Both the position numbers and the translations under genes were made by a program. From positions 186,001 to 250,000 of the forward strand of contig NZ_JAKLJA010000004.1 in NCBI RefSeq assembly GCF_022213065.1: a stretch of 64,000 bases of DNA. The letters run 5' to 3'. The DNA is from Paraburkholderia tagetis (GTDB taxonomy: Bacteria; Pseudomonadota; Gammaproteobacteria; Burkholderiales; Burkholderiaceae). Shown here one piece after another: positions 31,078 through 40,916 of the stretch. The notes below the pieces were generated by a model, which worked only from the letters and a program-made list of their open reading frames with translations, ran no database searches and was not told where the DNA came from. Position 1 is the stretch's first letter, and every line of letters begins with the position of its first letter.

Positions 31078-33002
31078 TCGTCGGCACGGCGGGGCATATC
31101 GATCACGGCAAGACCACGCTCGTGCGTGCGCTCACCGGCGTGGATACCGACCGGCTCAAGGAAGAAAAGGCGCGCGGCATCTCGATCGAGCTCGGCTATG
31201 CCTATACGCCGCTCGTGAACGGCGACGTGCTTGGCTTTATCGACGTGCCAGGGCACGAGAAGCTCGTGCATACGATGGCGGCTGGCGCGTGCGGGATCGA
31301 CTTCGCGCTGCTCGTGATCGCCGCCGACGACGGCGTGATGCCGCAAACGCGCGAGCATCTCGCCATCCTGCAGTTGCTCGGCGTAACGCATGGCGCGATT
31401 GCGCTCACCAAGGTGGACCGCGTGGACCCGGCGCGCCTTGCCGAGGTGCGCGCGGAAATTGCCGCGTGGCTCGCGCCGACGACACTGGCCGACGCACCGT
31501 GCTTCGAAACGAATGCGACACAGGCCGGCGACCCGGGTGTCGCGAAACTCGATGCGTGGCTGCGCGAGTGCGCCGTGCACTGGCAAGCCCGCCGCGACGA
31601 TGGCCTGTTCCGTCTGGCCGTGGATCGCGTTTTCACCTTGACGGGGCAGGGCACGGTCGTGACCGGCACCGTGTTCGCGGGGCGCGTGCGCACCGGCGAT
31701 AACTTGCTGCTCGCACCCGCGGGCGTGCCGGTGCGGGTGCGCAGCATCCACGCACAAAATCGCGCCTCGGACGCGGGGTATGCGGGGCAACGTTGCGCGC
31801 TCAACCTTTCAGGAATCGATAGGGACCAGATCGCGCGGGGAGACTGGATTGTCGATGCGAGGCTCGCGCAGCCCGCGATGCGTCTGGACGTCGAACTGCA
31901 CCTGCTCGACGACGCAGGCATCACGCTCCAGCATTGGTCGCCCCTTCATGTGCATCTGGGCACGACGCATCGCGTGGCGAATATCGCGCTGCTCGAAGGC
32001 GATACCCTCGCGGCGGGAGAACGTGCTCGCGTGCAACTCGTCTTCGATGTCCCGCTGCACGCGATGCCCGGCGATCGCTTCATCGTGCGCAACGCGCAGG
32101 CGAGCCGCACGGTGGGCGGCGGTCGCGTGCTCGATCCGTTTGGGCCCACGCGACGCCGGCGCACACCGGAGCGCCGCGCGTGGCTCGATGCACTGGATAC
32201 ATGGCTGAACGAAGGCCGGATCGGCGCGCTGATCGAAGAAGCGCCGCGCGGTCTCGCGCGTTCCACGCTCGTGCAATTGACGGGCTTCGACGCGGCTACG
32301 CTTGCGCTGCCCGACGACGCGGTCGTGATCGCGCCGCAAGGAAGGGCTGCGGAATCCGTTGTGCTCGCACACGATCACTGGACGCGCCTGGCGGCGCGTA
32401 TCGTCGACGTGCTGGGTGAATTTCATGCGCGCACGCCGGACGAGCAGGGACCGGACGCCGCGCGGCTGCGGCGCATGGCGGCGCCGCTCGTGAGCGACGA
32501 AGTCTGGCGCGCGGCGGTGGAGGCGCTTATCGAAGCAGGGCGTATCGCGCGCAGCGGGCCATGGCTGCATCTGCCTTCGCACGCGGTCTCGCTCGACGCC
32601 GGCGAAGAAGCGCTCGCCGCACGCCTCATGCCGTTGATCGCGCAGGGACGCTACGACCCGCCCTGGGTGCGTGATCTCGCGCGCGAAGCGCGGGAGCCGG
32701 AAGAAAAAGTGCGCGCGCTGCTGCGCAAGCTCGCGCGCCTTGGCAGGCTGTATCAGATCGTGCGCGACCTGTTCTACGATCGCGACGTGGTTCACGAGCT
32801 TGCACGTCTCGTGGCGGAATTGGCCGAGGCGTCGCAGCCGCAAGGTGCAGGCCTGGGCGCGGCGGCGTTTCGCGATGCCGCGGGACTCGGGCGTAAGCGC
32901 GCGATCCAGATTCTGGAGTTCTTCGATCGCGTTGGATATACTCGGTTTCGGCGCGATTTGCGTATGCTGAGACCCGATAGCCGCATGCGCGATTGGCTTT
33001 AG
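31074..33002 (+). CDS. selB: Selenocysteine-specific elongation factor
   Basis: A 642-residue GTPase. The G domain has [31 protein letters not shown] and [10 protein letters not shown]-Tu-like domains II-III follow; and the C-terminal third (about 430-640) is the chain of winged helices that binds the SECIS loop. It brings Sec-tRNA to UGA in fdnG. Start is a GTG overlapping the selA stop (GTGA). It is the last protein gene before selC. Confidence 0.95.
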   Translation: MIVGTAGHIDHGKTTLVRALTGVDTDRLKEEKARGISIELGYAYTPLVNGDVLGFIDVPGHEKLVHTMAAGACGIDFALLVIAADDGVMPQTREHLAILQLLGVTHGAIALTKVDRVDPARLAEVRAEIAAWLAPTTLADAPCFETNATQAGDPGVAKLDAWLRECAVHWQARRDDGLFRLAVDRVFTLTGQGTVVTGTVFAGRVRTGDNLLLAPAGVPVRVRSIHAQNRASDAGYAGQRCALNLSGIDRDQIARGDWIVDARLAQPAMRLDVELHLLDDAGITLQHWSPLHVHLGTTHRVANIALLEGDTLAAGERARVQLVFDVPLHAMPGDRFIVRNAQASRTVGGGRVLDPFGPTRRRRTPERRAWLDALDTWLNEGRIGALIEEAPRGLARSTLVQLTGFDAATLALPDDAVVIAPQGRAAESVVLAHDHWTRLAARIVDVLGEFHARTPDEQGPDAARLRRMAAPLVSDEVWRAAVEALIEAGRIARSGPWLHLPSHAVSLDAGEEALAARLMPLIAQGRYDPPWVRDLAREAREPEEKVRALLRKLARLGRLYQIVRDLFYDRDVVHELARLVAELAEASQPQGAGLGAAAFRDAAGLGRKRAIQILEFFDRVGYTRFRRDLRMLRPDSRMRDWL

Positions 33003-33043
33003 TGAGTGGTGCGGGTTGGGTGCGGGTTGGGTGTTGTTGCAAC

Positions 33044-33139
33044 GGAAGGCAATCGTATCGGGTGGTGCGGCCAGACTTCAAACCTGGTTGGGGACGTCAG
33101 CCGTTCCCGGGATGGTTCGACTCCATCTGCCTTCCGCCA
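33044..33139 (+). tRNA. selC: tRNA-Sec (anticodon TCA)
   Basis: 96 nt including an encoded CCA. It has the 8-bp acceptor stem special to tRNA-Sec (GGAAGGCA with TGCCTTCC), an anticodon loop ACTTCAAA giving UCA, a long variable arm, and the T-loop GGTTCGACTCC. Sequence order follows E. coli selC closely. It begins 41 bp after the selB stop, so fdnGHI, fdhE, selA, selB and selC lie together. Confidence 0.96.
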
Positions 33140-33142
33140 ATT

Positions 33143-33178
33143 GGGGCAAGTGAATCGCGTCTGCCCCGACGCTTTTTC
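33143..33178 (+). terminator. Terminator after selC
   Basis: GGGGCA pairs with TGCCCC across a 13-base loop, then GACGCTTTTT. It closes the sel locus. The catabolic island begins just past it with a gene on the opposite strand. Confidence 0.7.
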
Positions 33179-33255
33179 CGAATCCTGACGGCACCCCAAT
33201 TTTCGATTGAAGCGGCGCATCCAATAGATCGAAACCGCGCAATCACAATTAGAAC

Positions 33256-34008
33256 CTACAGGTAAGCAATTGCGGAGCCGCCGTCTACGCGAACGCATTC
33301 ACCGTTTACGAACGAGCCTTCGTCACTGGCCAGGAAGCAGGTCGCATTTGCGATGTCTTCAGGCCGGCCCAGACGCGGCATTGGGGTCTTTGACTGACGC
33401 ATCTTGCGCGTTTCTTCGCTGACGTTTTTTGCCACGCCTTCAGTTTCCGTGTAGCCCGGAGCAACCGAGTTCACACGAATGCCACGCGGGCCCAGTTCCG
33501 CAGCAGCAGCGCGCATCAGCCCGAGAACACCTGCTTTCACGCCGCAGTAGATGAGAGCCTTGGGCAGGCCAATTAAACCCGACGATGAAGCGATGTTGAC
33601 GACTGAGCCGCCTTCCGTCATGTACTGGGCCGCAGCTTGAATCCCCCATACAACCGAATTGAAACCTGTACCCGTCATCATCGAAACGTCTTTCTCGGTG
33701 ATCTCGAGAACGGGCGCATAGCGAACCCACATTGCATTACTCACGATGACGTCGAGGCGGCCCGCAGCGGCGACGAGACCGCCAGCCGCATTGAAAATCG
33801 TTTCGCGTTCGGCAACGTTGCCGCCGAAAGCGTAGGCGACGCCACCCTGAGCCTTGATTTCGTCGGCTGTGGACTGAGCCTTATCGAGGTCGCGATCCAG
33901 GATACCAACGATAGCCCCCTCGCGAACGAATTTATTGACGATAGCGCGACCAATGCCTTGAGCGCCGCCAGTCACAAGCGCGATTTTTCCTTCCAGTTGC
34001 TTAGTCAT
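33256..34008 (-). CDS. SDR family oxidoreductase (island, paralog 1)
   Basis: A 250-residue classical short-chain dehydrogenase: TGGAQGIGR (NAD(P) loop), an SNAMWVRY segment in place of NNAG, SSSGLIG with the catalytic Ser, and YCGVK with the Tyr/Lys pair. GRPEDIANATCFLASDEGSFVNGECVRVDGG is the usual end. It resembles the SDR at 51306-52064, sharing the odd N-A-x-WVRY, WGIQAAA and AAAAELG stretches. Likely oxidises an alcohol or hydroxyacyl intermediate. AGGA precedes the ATG at 34008. It is the last gene of the leftward operon that starts at 45180. Confidence 0.86.
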   Translation of the reverse strand: MTKQLEGKIALVTGGAQGIGRAIVNKFVREGAIVGILDRDLDKAQSTADEIKAQGGVAYAFGGNVAERETIFNAAGGLVAAAGRLDVIVSNAMWVRYAPVLEITEKDVSMMTGTGFNSVVWGIQAAAQYMTEGGSVVNIASSSGLIGLPKALIYCGVKAGVLGLMRAAAAELGPRGIRVNSVAPGYTETEGVAKNVSEETRKMRQSKTPMPRLGRPEDIANATCFLASDEGSFVNGECVRVDGGSAIAYL

Positions 34009-34036
34009 TTCTATTCCTGAACATCGTTTAATTGGG

Positions 34037-34918
34037 TCAATGGTCTTTAAACCGGCATTCCGGCAGACCGCGCACGCCACTACCGGTGACCGCGACGACT
34101 GCACCCGCATTCGGGTTGTCGCTCTTGAGAGCGTTTCCGCTGTTGCTGATGCTGGTCACGAAGATCGTATCGAGTTCTGTCCCCCCGATCGACGGGCAGG
34201 TCGGATATACCGTCGGCAGGTCGATCAGAAGATCGAGTTGGCCGTCAGGAGCGAATCGAGCCAGTTGGCCCGAGATAACCATTGCCGTCCAGAGATTGCC
34301 CTGTGCGTCAATCGTGGCACCGTCAGGACCCGACTTCAGCGATGTCGTATCCACGAACAACGTCCGTTCGCTAATTGCTCCGGATGCCGAGTCATAGCGA
34401 TAGCGGCGCAGTTGGTGGCTCAGGCTGTCTGAGAAGTAAAGATGCTCGCCATCGGGACTAAAGCAGGTGGAATTGGTGACGCAAATCCCCGTTTCCAAAA
34501 CCTTCAGATTGCCTTGGCCGTCGAGTTGATACAGTTCGCCCACCGGCTCCCGGCGTCCGAGCGCCATCGAGCCAACAACAAAGCGGCCTTCACGATCAAC
34601 ACGACCGTCGTTGAGCCGCATATTCGGAGCGGGGTGCACTACATCCACAAAGTGCGTGATGTCGCCGGTTTCGGTATCAAGAAAGTAAAAGCTATGCGCG
34701 AGTGCGACGAGAAGACGGCCACTTTCGCACAAGGCTATGGAGCCGATCTGTGAAGGCAGTGTCCATACGCGCACGGATTCGGCTTTGAGATCGCGCGCTT
34801 TCACCTGGCATGCGTGGGAATCAATCCAATACAGGATCTGCTTGCGATCATCCCACAGCGGGCACTCGCCCAGTGCATCGCGGGATGTTCCGATAACGTC
34901 GATAGAATGATTTTTCAT
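34037..34918 (-). CDS. SMP-30/gluconolactonase family protein
   Basis: A 293-residue six-bladed beta-propeller. The metal-site residues are in place: Glu18 in LGECPLWDD, the Asn of MRLNDGRVD, and the Asp of FSPDGEHLYFSDS. Members hydrolyse lactones. In an island with Baeyer-Villiger-type monooxygenases, opening the lactone product is the obvious inferred job, not proven by the sequence. Its first base overlaps the stop of the preceding NTF2-like gene. Confidence 0.85.
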   Translation of the reverse strand: MKNHSIDVIGTSRDALGECPLWDDRKQILYWIDSHACQVKARDLKAESVRVWTLPSQIGSIALCESGRLLVALAHSFYFLDTETGDITHFVDVVHPAPNMRLNDGRVDREGRFVVGSMALGRREPVGELYQLDGQGNLKVLETGICVTNSTCFSPDGEHLYFSDSLSHQLRRYRYDSASGAISERTLFVDTTSLKSGPDGATIDAQGNLWTAMVISGQLARFAPDGQLDLLIDLPTVYPTCPSIGGTELDTIFVTSISNSGNALKSDNPNAGAVVAVTGSGVRGLPECRFKDH

Positions 34919-35502
34919 TATGCTTGCTTGCGGGTGCCTTTCACTTCAGCAGCATTCAGCGCCAGGATATCGGCGCGAGCTTCATAGAGCGTATCCGTCG
35001 GGTAGCGGGACCCCAACGGACGACGAGCAGTCCCAAACATTTCACTTTCGGTAGTGGATTCGATCGGCGTCGTGCGGCTCCAGTCGTAGACGACGGTGCG
35101 TGCCGCTACTTTCCATTCACCGCCGCGCTTCTCGAAACGGTCGATATAGCGCCCATAGAGAATAACTTCCGTGGGCTTATCCGTGTTTTTCCGGTCTTCC
35201 TGGACGGCGTGGAAATAGCTTTCGGCCAACGCGCGGTCGCCGTGCAATTCGATGATGATGTTGCCGATCATATGGACCATACGGCCGGCAGTTTTGAGTG
35301 TTTCCATTGCCCAATCGCAGAACCCCGAGGCAGTGCCCTGATAGGGGCCATGACGGTCCGTTGCGTCGTTCCAATAGGTTGCACGCAGCGCAATCTCGTC
35401 GCCTCGATCCACGCCACGACAATAGCGATAGAGGCATTCGCGAATCGCTTCGCGGTCAAGCAGGTCTTGCATGGCTTGATGCGGGATTTCAGATTGGCTC
35501 AT
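34918..35502 (-). CDS. NTF2-like (SnoaL_4) family protein
   Basis: A 194-residue protein with the cone-shaped alpha+beta fold of SnoaL/scytalone dehydratase-like proteins: LLDREAIRECLYRYCRGVDRGD at the first helix, then YWNDATDRHGPYQG and YGRYIDRFEKRGGEWKVAARTVVYDW. The first Asp/His positions suit an acid-base enzyme (isomerase, dehydratase or dehydrochlorinase). The reaction cannot be told. Its position between the lactonase-like and CoA synthetase genes suggests an isomerisation or dehydration in the same route. Confidence 0.72.
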   Translation of the reverse strand: MSQSEIPHQAMQDLLDREAIRECLYRYCRGVDRGDEIALRATYWNDATDRHGPYQGTASGFCDWAMETLKTAGRMVHMIGNIIIELHGDRALAESYFHAVQEDRKNTDKPTEVILYGRYIDRFEKRGGEWKVAARTVVYDWSRTTPIESTTESEMFGTARRPLGSRYPTDTLYEARADILALNAAEVKGTRKQA

Positions 35503-35557
35503 GTGATTCCTGGCGTTGGGTGGGATGGTGGCCGGGGCATCCGGCCACGTTCGCGGC

Positions 35558-37657
35558 TTAAAGAGCCGCTTCAGGATGCTTGATGATTACAGCGTCGAGC
35601 ACTGCGGCACTGGCTTCACGCACGACAAGCGGATTGACGTCCACGCTCATGACTTCCGGATGATTCATCGCGAAATCCGAGAGTTTGACCATTGCCGTAA
35701 CCAGTGCGTCCATGTCCTTGGGCGCAGAGCCACGCCAGCCTTTCAGGAGTGCCGTGGCCTTCACCTTGTCGATCGCCTGACGTGCGCGTGCTTGCGTGAG
35801 TGGGGCGGAGACCACGGACACGTCTTTGTACAATTCGGTATTGACACCACCGGCGCCCACGAGAATCATCGGGCCAAAGGTTGCATCGTTGTTCACCCCG
35901 AGGATCATTTCGGTGCCACCCACGATCATCGGGCACACGAGGACGCCGTCGATCTGTGCGTCCGGTACGTGGACGTGCACGCTGTCCAGGATCTGTTGGT
36001 GGGCTGCGCGCACCGCGTCAGCGTTCTTGACGTTCAGAACGACGCCGCCGACCTCGGTCTTATGCATGATTTGCGGACTCACGATCTTGAGCACCACGGG
36101 GTAGCCCATTGCATCGGCAGCGGCAACCGCCGCATCAGCGTTGATCGCGAGGACGTCCTGCGGCACCGGCAGGCCAGCTTCGGCCAATGCTTCCTTGGCC
36201 AGGGCTTCCGTGCTCACGTCACCCAACTTATAAGCCTCGTGCTTCGCTTCAGCCGGTTCGTAGAGGTTCGACCAACGTGCGCGGATCGTTGCTGCCGCGC
36301 CCAGTGCGAGCGTGGCGCGCGTTGCGTCGTTGAAGACCGGAATGCCGATTTTTTCGAGTTCGCGGTCAACTTCGGGCACGGAGAGCGTGACCACGACGAC
36401 GTCGCGTTCCGGGTGCCGGGCCTTGAGCTCGGCAAACGGCTGCTCGTAACTGGTCTTGAACGTTGCAGGAGCCAGGCCAGCCGACGCCAGATACGCCAGC
36501 GTCGTGCCGTAGCTGCTGTTCGAGAGCATGACGTCCAGAGCGCGGACTGTGCCGTTCTTGACCGACGTGATTTGAGCCGTCACATCCAGCGGGTTGGCTG
36601 CGACGGCAAACGGCAGCAGTTCAAGCATTGCCTTCCTGGCGGTTTCAGGCAGGGCAGGCATCGTGAGGCCGGAATCACCGCATGCGTCTGCGACCATTAC
36701 GCCGATACCGCCCGACGACGTGAGAACGCCCAGTTCGTTGTTGACCGGCAGATGACCCGTGGTCGAGACCAGGTACGCGATGTCCAGCATCGCTTCTTGT
36801 GACTGGGCGCGATACGCACCGCACTCAGCGAAAACGGCGTCGTAGGCTGCGTCGTTGCCGGCCAGCGAACCCGTGTGGGTCGCAGCAGCGGCGGCGCCGA
36901 GTTCGGAGCGACCGACCTTCATGATAATGACCGGCTTTTGAGCCTTGGCCGCTTTCAGCAGGGCACGACGAAGTTTTTGACCGTCCTTTGCCGATTCGAG
37001 CGCGGCCATGATGACCTTGGTGGCCGGATCTTCAGCCAGATAGTCGATGGCTTGCGCCACATCGACGTCTGCTTCGTTGCCCGTCGCCACGATCTTGCTG
37101 AAGCCCATGCCGCGCAGCGTCGCGGCGCCGTACAAAGCGGAACCGAAGGCGCCCGACTGCGTTGCCAGCGCGATGTTGCCGGCCTTCGGGCTGACGCCAT
37201 AGAGCACGACCGAGAACGTCGAGAACAGGCGCGATTCAACGTTTAGCAGACCAAGCGAGTTCGGCCCAACCATACGAACGCCAGCGGCCTTGCACATAGC
37301 CGCCATACGGTCTTGAACGGCGCGGCCATCTGCGTTGATTTCGGCAAAACCCGCGGTCAAGACGACTACGGACTTGACACCCTTCTGGATTGCATCGCGC
37401 AATGCTGATTCCACGGCACTGGTCGGAACCACGATGATCGCTTGATCCGGAGCTTCGGGTACGTCGAGGATCGACGGGTACGCCGGAAGGCCCTGAATTT
37501 CCGAGCCGCTGCGGTTAATCGGGAACAACTTGCCCTGATAGCCGGATTCGCGAAGGAATCGCAGTACGCGACCGCCGATGCGGTCTGGATCGGACGAGGC
37601 GCCGATAACGGCAACCGATTTTGCGTCGAACAATGCGCTGAGAGTAGAAGATGTCAT
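35558..37657 (-). CDS. NDP-forming acyl-CoA synthetase (acetate-CoA ligase family)
   Basis: A 699-residue fused synthetase: CoA-binding domain (1-135, SVAVIGASSDPDRIGG), succinyl-CoA ligase-like domain (150-290) with the phospho-His in ATHTGSLAG (His261), and an ATP-grasp domain (about 480-695; VLKIVSPQIMHKTEVGGV). Such enzymes link an acid to CoA, or run in reverse and gain ATP. GC is higher here than in some island neighbours. The substrate is unknown. It lies 60 bp downstream of the acyl-CoA dehydrogenase gene. Confidence 0.85.
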   Translation of the reverse strand: MTSSTLSALFDAKSVAVIGASSDPDRIGGRVLRFLRESGYQGKLFPINRSGSEIQGLPAYPSILDVPEAPDQAIIVVPTSAVESALRDAIQKGVKSVVVLTAGFAEINADGRAVQDRMAAMCKAAGVRMVGPNSLGLLNVESRLFSTFSVVLYGVSPKAGNIALATQSGAFGSALYGAATLRGMGFSKIVATGNEADVDVAQAIDYLAEDPATKVIMAALESAKDGQKLRRALLKAAKAQKPVIIMKVGRSELGAAAAATHTGSLAGNDAAYDAVFAECGAYRAQSQEAMLDIAYLVSTTGHLPVNNELGVLTSSGGIGVMVADACGDSGLTMPALPETARKAMLELLPFAVAANPLDVTAQITSVKNGTVRALDVMLSNSSYGTTLAYLASAGLAPATFKTSYEQPFAELKARHPERDVVVVTLSVPEVDRELEKIGIPVFNDATRATLALGAAATIRARWSNLYEPAEAKHEAYKLGDVSTEALAKEALAEAGLPVPQDVLAINADAAVAAADAMGYPVVLKIVSPQIMHKTEVGGVVLNVKNADAVRAAHQQILDSVHVHVPDAQIDGVLVCPMIVGGTEMILGVNNDATFGPMILVGAGGVNTELYKDVSVVSAPLTQARARQAIDKVKATALLKGWRGSAPKDMDALVTAMVKLSDFAMNHPEVMSVDVNPLVVREASAAVLDAVIIKHPEAAL

Positions 37658-37717
37658 GGTGTGCGAGTAAGGTCGAGTGCTCCCCGGTCACGCCGGGGAG
37701 CCTGAATCAAGTCGGGT

Positions 37718-40015
37718 TCAGACTTGTGCGACGAGCCAATCGAGACATTGGCTACGGTTGCCGAACCGTTCCGCTGCGGTGCGCGACTGCATGCAAAGCT
37801 GCGTGGCAGGCATTTCCACCGTCATGCCCATGCCGCCGTGCATCTGGATAACAGCGTGGCCGACGTCCTTGGCAACACCCGCGCAGAACATCTTGGTCAG
37901 CACGACCAGACGGTCGATAGCGCAGTCATCGCTACCGTTGAAGCCTTCGATCAGGCGAGCGACTTGACCCTTGATACCTTCGTACGCCACATAGCAATCC
38001 ACGACGCTGTGCTGGAGCACCTGGTGGACAGCCAGCGGCTGGCCGAACTGCACGCGGTCGTTGAGATACTGGATCGTCTGTTCGACCTTGGCGCCGACGG
38101 CACCGACGATCTGGACGCATGACAGCAGTGCGCCGATCTGCAAAGCCTGATTGACCGCGACGTTAGCGGCAGCGCCGACCAGAACGATTTCGTCTTCGCT
38201 GACTTCGAGGCCGTCGACCGCGTAGTCCACGGTAACCGTGCCGTCGATACCACCGAAGAACTGGGCGCGATCAGCCAGACGCGAGCGCGCGATCAGCACC
38301 AAAGCCTGGCCGTCTGCGATAGACGCGTTGAAGATGACGTGCGTTGCGGGTTCGCTTTCATTCGAGCCACGGATTGCACCGCGCAGGACGTTGCCTTCCA
38401 GGCTGACCGTAGCCGCCTGGAGAGGCGTGCCCGACTTCGATTGCAGAACCGGCGACACCGAAGCGTCGCCGCTGAGCAGTTGCTCGAGCACCGGCCCCAC
38501 AATCGGTGCCGCAGCCGCTGCTTCGAGAAGAACCGGGGCCACGGCACAACGCTCGACCAGCGGGGTCACGTTCGTGTAACGCGAGGCCGCTTCAACGATG
38601 CCTGCGAGGTCCGTGAGCGTCGCGCCGACGCCGCCGTTGTCTTCCGAAACCAGAACCGACTGCCAGCCCAGTTCGAGGGCTTGTTGCCACTTGCCGGAGG
38701 CTTTGCCTTCGACGGCATTGCCCTTCTGCGTTTCAGCAGCAGCGGCCAGGCGCGCCGACGAGTCGAACATGTCGCCCTGGAACATGTTGCTCACCGCATA
38801 GCCCGCGCCCATGATCGACCTGGCGATGATGTTCTTCTGGACTTCCGTCGAGCCGCCGGCGAGCGTACGTGAACGGTAGAACAGGTACGTATGGACAAAG
38901 TTGCGCTCGAGGTTCAACTCGTCTTCGGTCGTTGCCAGCGGCAGCAGCGGGAGGAGGCGGGCGGCGTACTCGGGCCCGAGCACGTCCATGGCAATCGACG
39001 TCACTTCCTGGCTCTGCTTCGAGCATGCCATTTTCAGCGCCGACGACTTGGACGACTGAAGCGTGCCGGCCATGTCTTCCTTGATTGCCGACAGCAGGAT
39101 TTCACGCGTACCGTATGCACCGGCTTCGACTTCGAGCAAGCGATCGAGTGCCTTCAGCAGCGACGGCGTTGCGCCCTTTTCCTTGATCTTGTCCTGAACC
39201 AGTTCGGTCACTTGCTGAACGTGACGGAGCAGACGCGGCATCAGTGCCGGACTCAGACGTTCGCGGTCGAGCAGGAACTTACCGTACGACCAGCCCTGGC
39301 CTTCAGCGCCGATGCGATTGAACACCGGTACTTTGACGTCCTTCAGGAACACTTCGTTGACGTGGTGCCACTGGTCAATCGTGTGGATCGGCCGTACTTC
39401 GATTCCCGGCGTGTTCATCGGGATCAGGAGCAGGGTGATGCCTTCCTGACGTTTGCCTTCGTTGCTCGTTCGCACGAGCGTGTACATGATGTCCGCTTCC
39501 TGAGCGTGCGACGTCCAGATCTTCTGGCCGTTGACGATGTAATTCTCGCCGGCTTCGTCCAGAACAGCAGCGGTCTTGAGGGAGGCTAGATCGGAGCCGG
39601 CGCCCGGCTCCGAATAGCCTTGGCACCACCACTCTGAACCGTCGATGATCGGGGGCAGGAAGCGTGCTTTCTGCTCGTCCGTGCCGAATGCCTGGATCAC
39701 GGGGCCAATGTGGCCAATGCCGTGGTGATACAGCTGCGGGCAGTCCATTGCCGCCGTCACTTCTTCGAAGATCAGGCGCTGCATCACGTCCCAACCCGGG
39801 CCGCCGAACGCTTTGGTCCAGCCCGGCGCCGAATAGCCGAGACCACCCTTGGCCATCGCAGCGGTGTATTGACTCAGGAGCTCGCGGCCCAACTTCTTGT
39901 TTGCGCGCGTTGCAGCACGTACCTCTGCGGGAACATGGGCTTCGATATATTCGGCGATTTCTTCGCGAAACGCCGCATAAAATGCTTCGTCCCGCATTTT
40001 ATCCATTTCACTCAT
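37718..40015 (-). CDS. Double-length acyl-CoA dehydrogenase (two ACAD domains fused)
   Basis: 765 residues, about twice the usual 380-400. Residues 1-400 form a complete domain, with WCQGYSEPGAGSDLASLKT (signature 1) and LAGGSTEVQKNIIARSIMG at its end. Residues 430-765 form a second, more divergent domain that keeps the C-terminal signature QMHGGMGMTVEMPA but has a weak middle. Heteromeric (alpha2beta2) acyl-CoA dehydrogenases of steroid side-chain breakdown use two such subunits from neighbouring genes; this looks like the same pair in one chain. It desaturates a CoA ester, probably bulky. The FAD-site half cannot be assigned by eye. Confidence 0.83.
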   Translation of the reverse strand: MSEMDKMRDEAFYAAFREEIAEYIEAHVPAEVRAATRANKKLGRELLSQYTAAMAKGGLGYSAPGWTKAFGGPGWDVMQRLIFEEVTAAMDCPQLYHHGIGHIGPVIQAFGTDEQKARFLPPIIDGSEWWCQGYSEPGAGSDLASLKTAAVLDEAGENYIVNGQKIWTSHAQEADIMYTLVRTSNEGKRQEGITLLLIPMNTPGIEVRPIHTIDQWHHVNEVFLKDVKVPVFNRIGAEGQGWSYGKFLLDRERLSPALMPRLLRHVQQVTELVQDKIKEKGATPSLLKALDRLLEVEAGAYGTREILLSAIKEDMAGTLQSSKSSALKMACSKQSQEVTSIAMDVLGPEYAARLLPLLPLATTEDELNLERNFVHTYLFYRSRTLAGGSTEVQKNIIARSIMGAGYAVSNMFQGDMFDSSARLAAAAETQKGNAVEGKASGKWQQALELGWQSVLVSEDNGGVGATLTDLAGIVEAASRYTNVTPLVERCAVAPVLLEAAAAAPIVGPVLEQLLSGDASVSPVLQSKSGTPLQAATVSLEGNVLRGAIRGSNESEPATHVIFNASIADGQALVLIARSRLADRAQFFGGIDGTVTVDYAVDGLEVSEDEIVLVGAAANVAVNQALQIGALLSCVQIVGAVGAKVEQTIQYLNDRVQFGQPLAVHQVLQHSVVDCYVAYEGIKGQVARLIEGFNGSDDCAIDRLVVLTKMFCAGVAKDVGHAVIQMHGGMGMTVEMPATQLCMQSRTAAERFGNRSQCLDWLVAQV

Positions 40016-40097
40016 AGATAATTAGCCTTGCTAAATCCAATAGGGCGGTTAAGCCGCTCGGGGGGCGTAGCCACAGATCTTTTAACTGCCCGGTCGA

Positions 40098-40871
40098 TTA
40101 GCGGCCCACGTAAACCGGCTCGCGCTTTTCGAGGAAGGCGCGCTGCGCTTCCTTCGAGTCTTCGGTTTTTGACAGGAATTCGGTGTTGCCCTGCTCGTAG
40201 CGGTAGGCTTCACGCAGTGGCATGTTCTCGGTCATACGCGCAGCTTCCTTCGCGAGACGCAACGCAACAGGCGATTTCGACGCGATTTCCTTGGCGATTT
40301 CCATCGCGAAGGGCAGCAGTTCTTCTTTCGTCGTGCACGCTTCCACGAGGCCGAGTCGATACAGTTCATGACCCGAGACTTTCATGCCCGTGTAGAACAT
40401 CCGGCGGGCCCGCGACTGGCCAAAAATGCGGTTCAGGAACGAGACGCCGCCAGCCAGGCCGACGTTGATTTCCGGCATCGAGACGTAAGCGTCTTCCGAA
40501 GCCACCCAGATGTCCGAGTTCATCACGATGCCGAAGCCGGCGCCCATGGCCGCGCCATTGATAGCGGCGATGATGGGCTTCGGGCATTCGCGGATCGCAT
40601 ACGCCGATTCCCGAACGATACGGTGATGCTTCGGGAACGCGCCAGGTTGCGAGAGGTCTTTGCGGTCGCTGATGTCGGCGCCTGCCGAGAACGCGGAACC
40701 CGCACCCGTAACAACGATGACCATAACATCGTCACGCGCGCCGAGCACGTCGAAACACTCGATGATGTCATTGCGCATTTCGGCGTTCTGGGCGTTGCGC
40801 TTTTCCGGGCGGTTGAGCGTAACGAGTGCGATCTTGTCTTTGATGTCAACGAGAAGGGTATTGAATTCCAT
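40098..40871 (-). CDS. Enoyl-CoA hydratase/isomerase family (paralog 1)
   Basis: A 257-residue crotonase-fold protein. The oxyanion-hole segments are GAGSAFSAGADISDR and INGAAMGAGFGIVMNSDIWVAS, and the chain ends REPVYVGR. In place of the usual second catalytic Glu region it reads MPEINVGLAGGVSFLNRIFG. It is clearly related to the protein at 52092-52886 (same INVGLAGG, SKSPVAL, MPLREAYRYEQ stretches). It hydrates or isomerises an enoyl-CoA from the dehydrogenase encoded just upstream. Confidence 0.87.
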   Translation of the reverse strand: MEFNTLLVDIKDKIALVTLNRPEKRNAQNAEMRNDIIECFDVLGARDDVMVIVVTGAGSAFSAGADISDRKDLSQPGAFPKHHRIVRESAYAIRECPKPIIAAINGAAMGAGFGIVMNSDIWVASEDAYVSMPEINVGLAGGVSFLNRIFGQSRARRMFYTGMKVSGHELYRLGLVEACTTKEELLPFAMEIAKEIASKSPVALRLAKEAARMTENMPLREAYRYEQGNTEFLSKTEDSKEAQRAFLEKREPVYVGR

Positions 40872-40916
40872 TTTCCAGATTCCTTTATAAAGTTCGAGTG
40901 CTGCGCATACGATAAA

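Noticed and set aside
33140-33255. att site or integrase next to selC
   Set aside because: I found no second copy of the selC 3' end and no integrase-like frame in the window, so an att call is not supported.
34924-36802. Plus-strand frames across the NTF2-like and CoA synthetase genes
   Set aside because: Antisense to proteins with clear domains; no motifs of their own.
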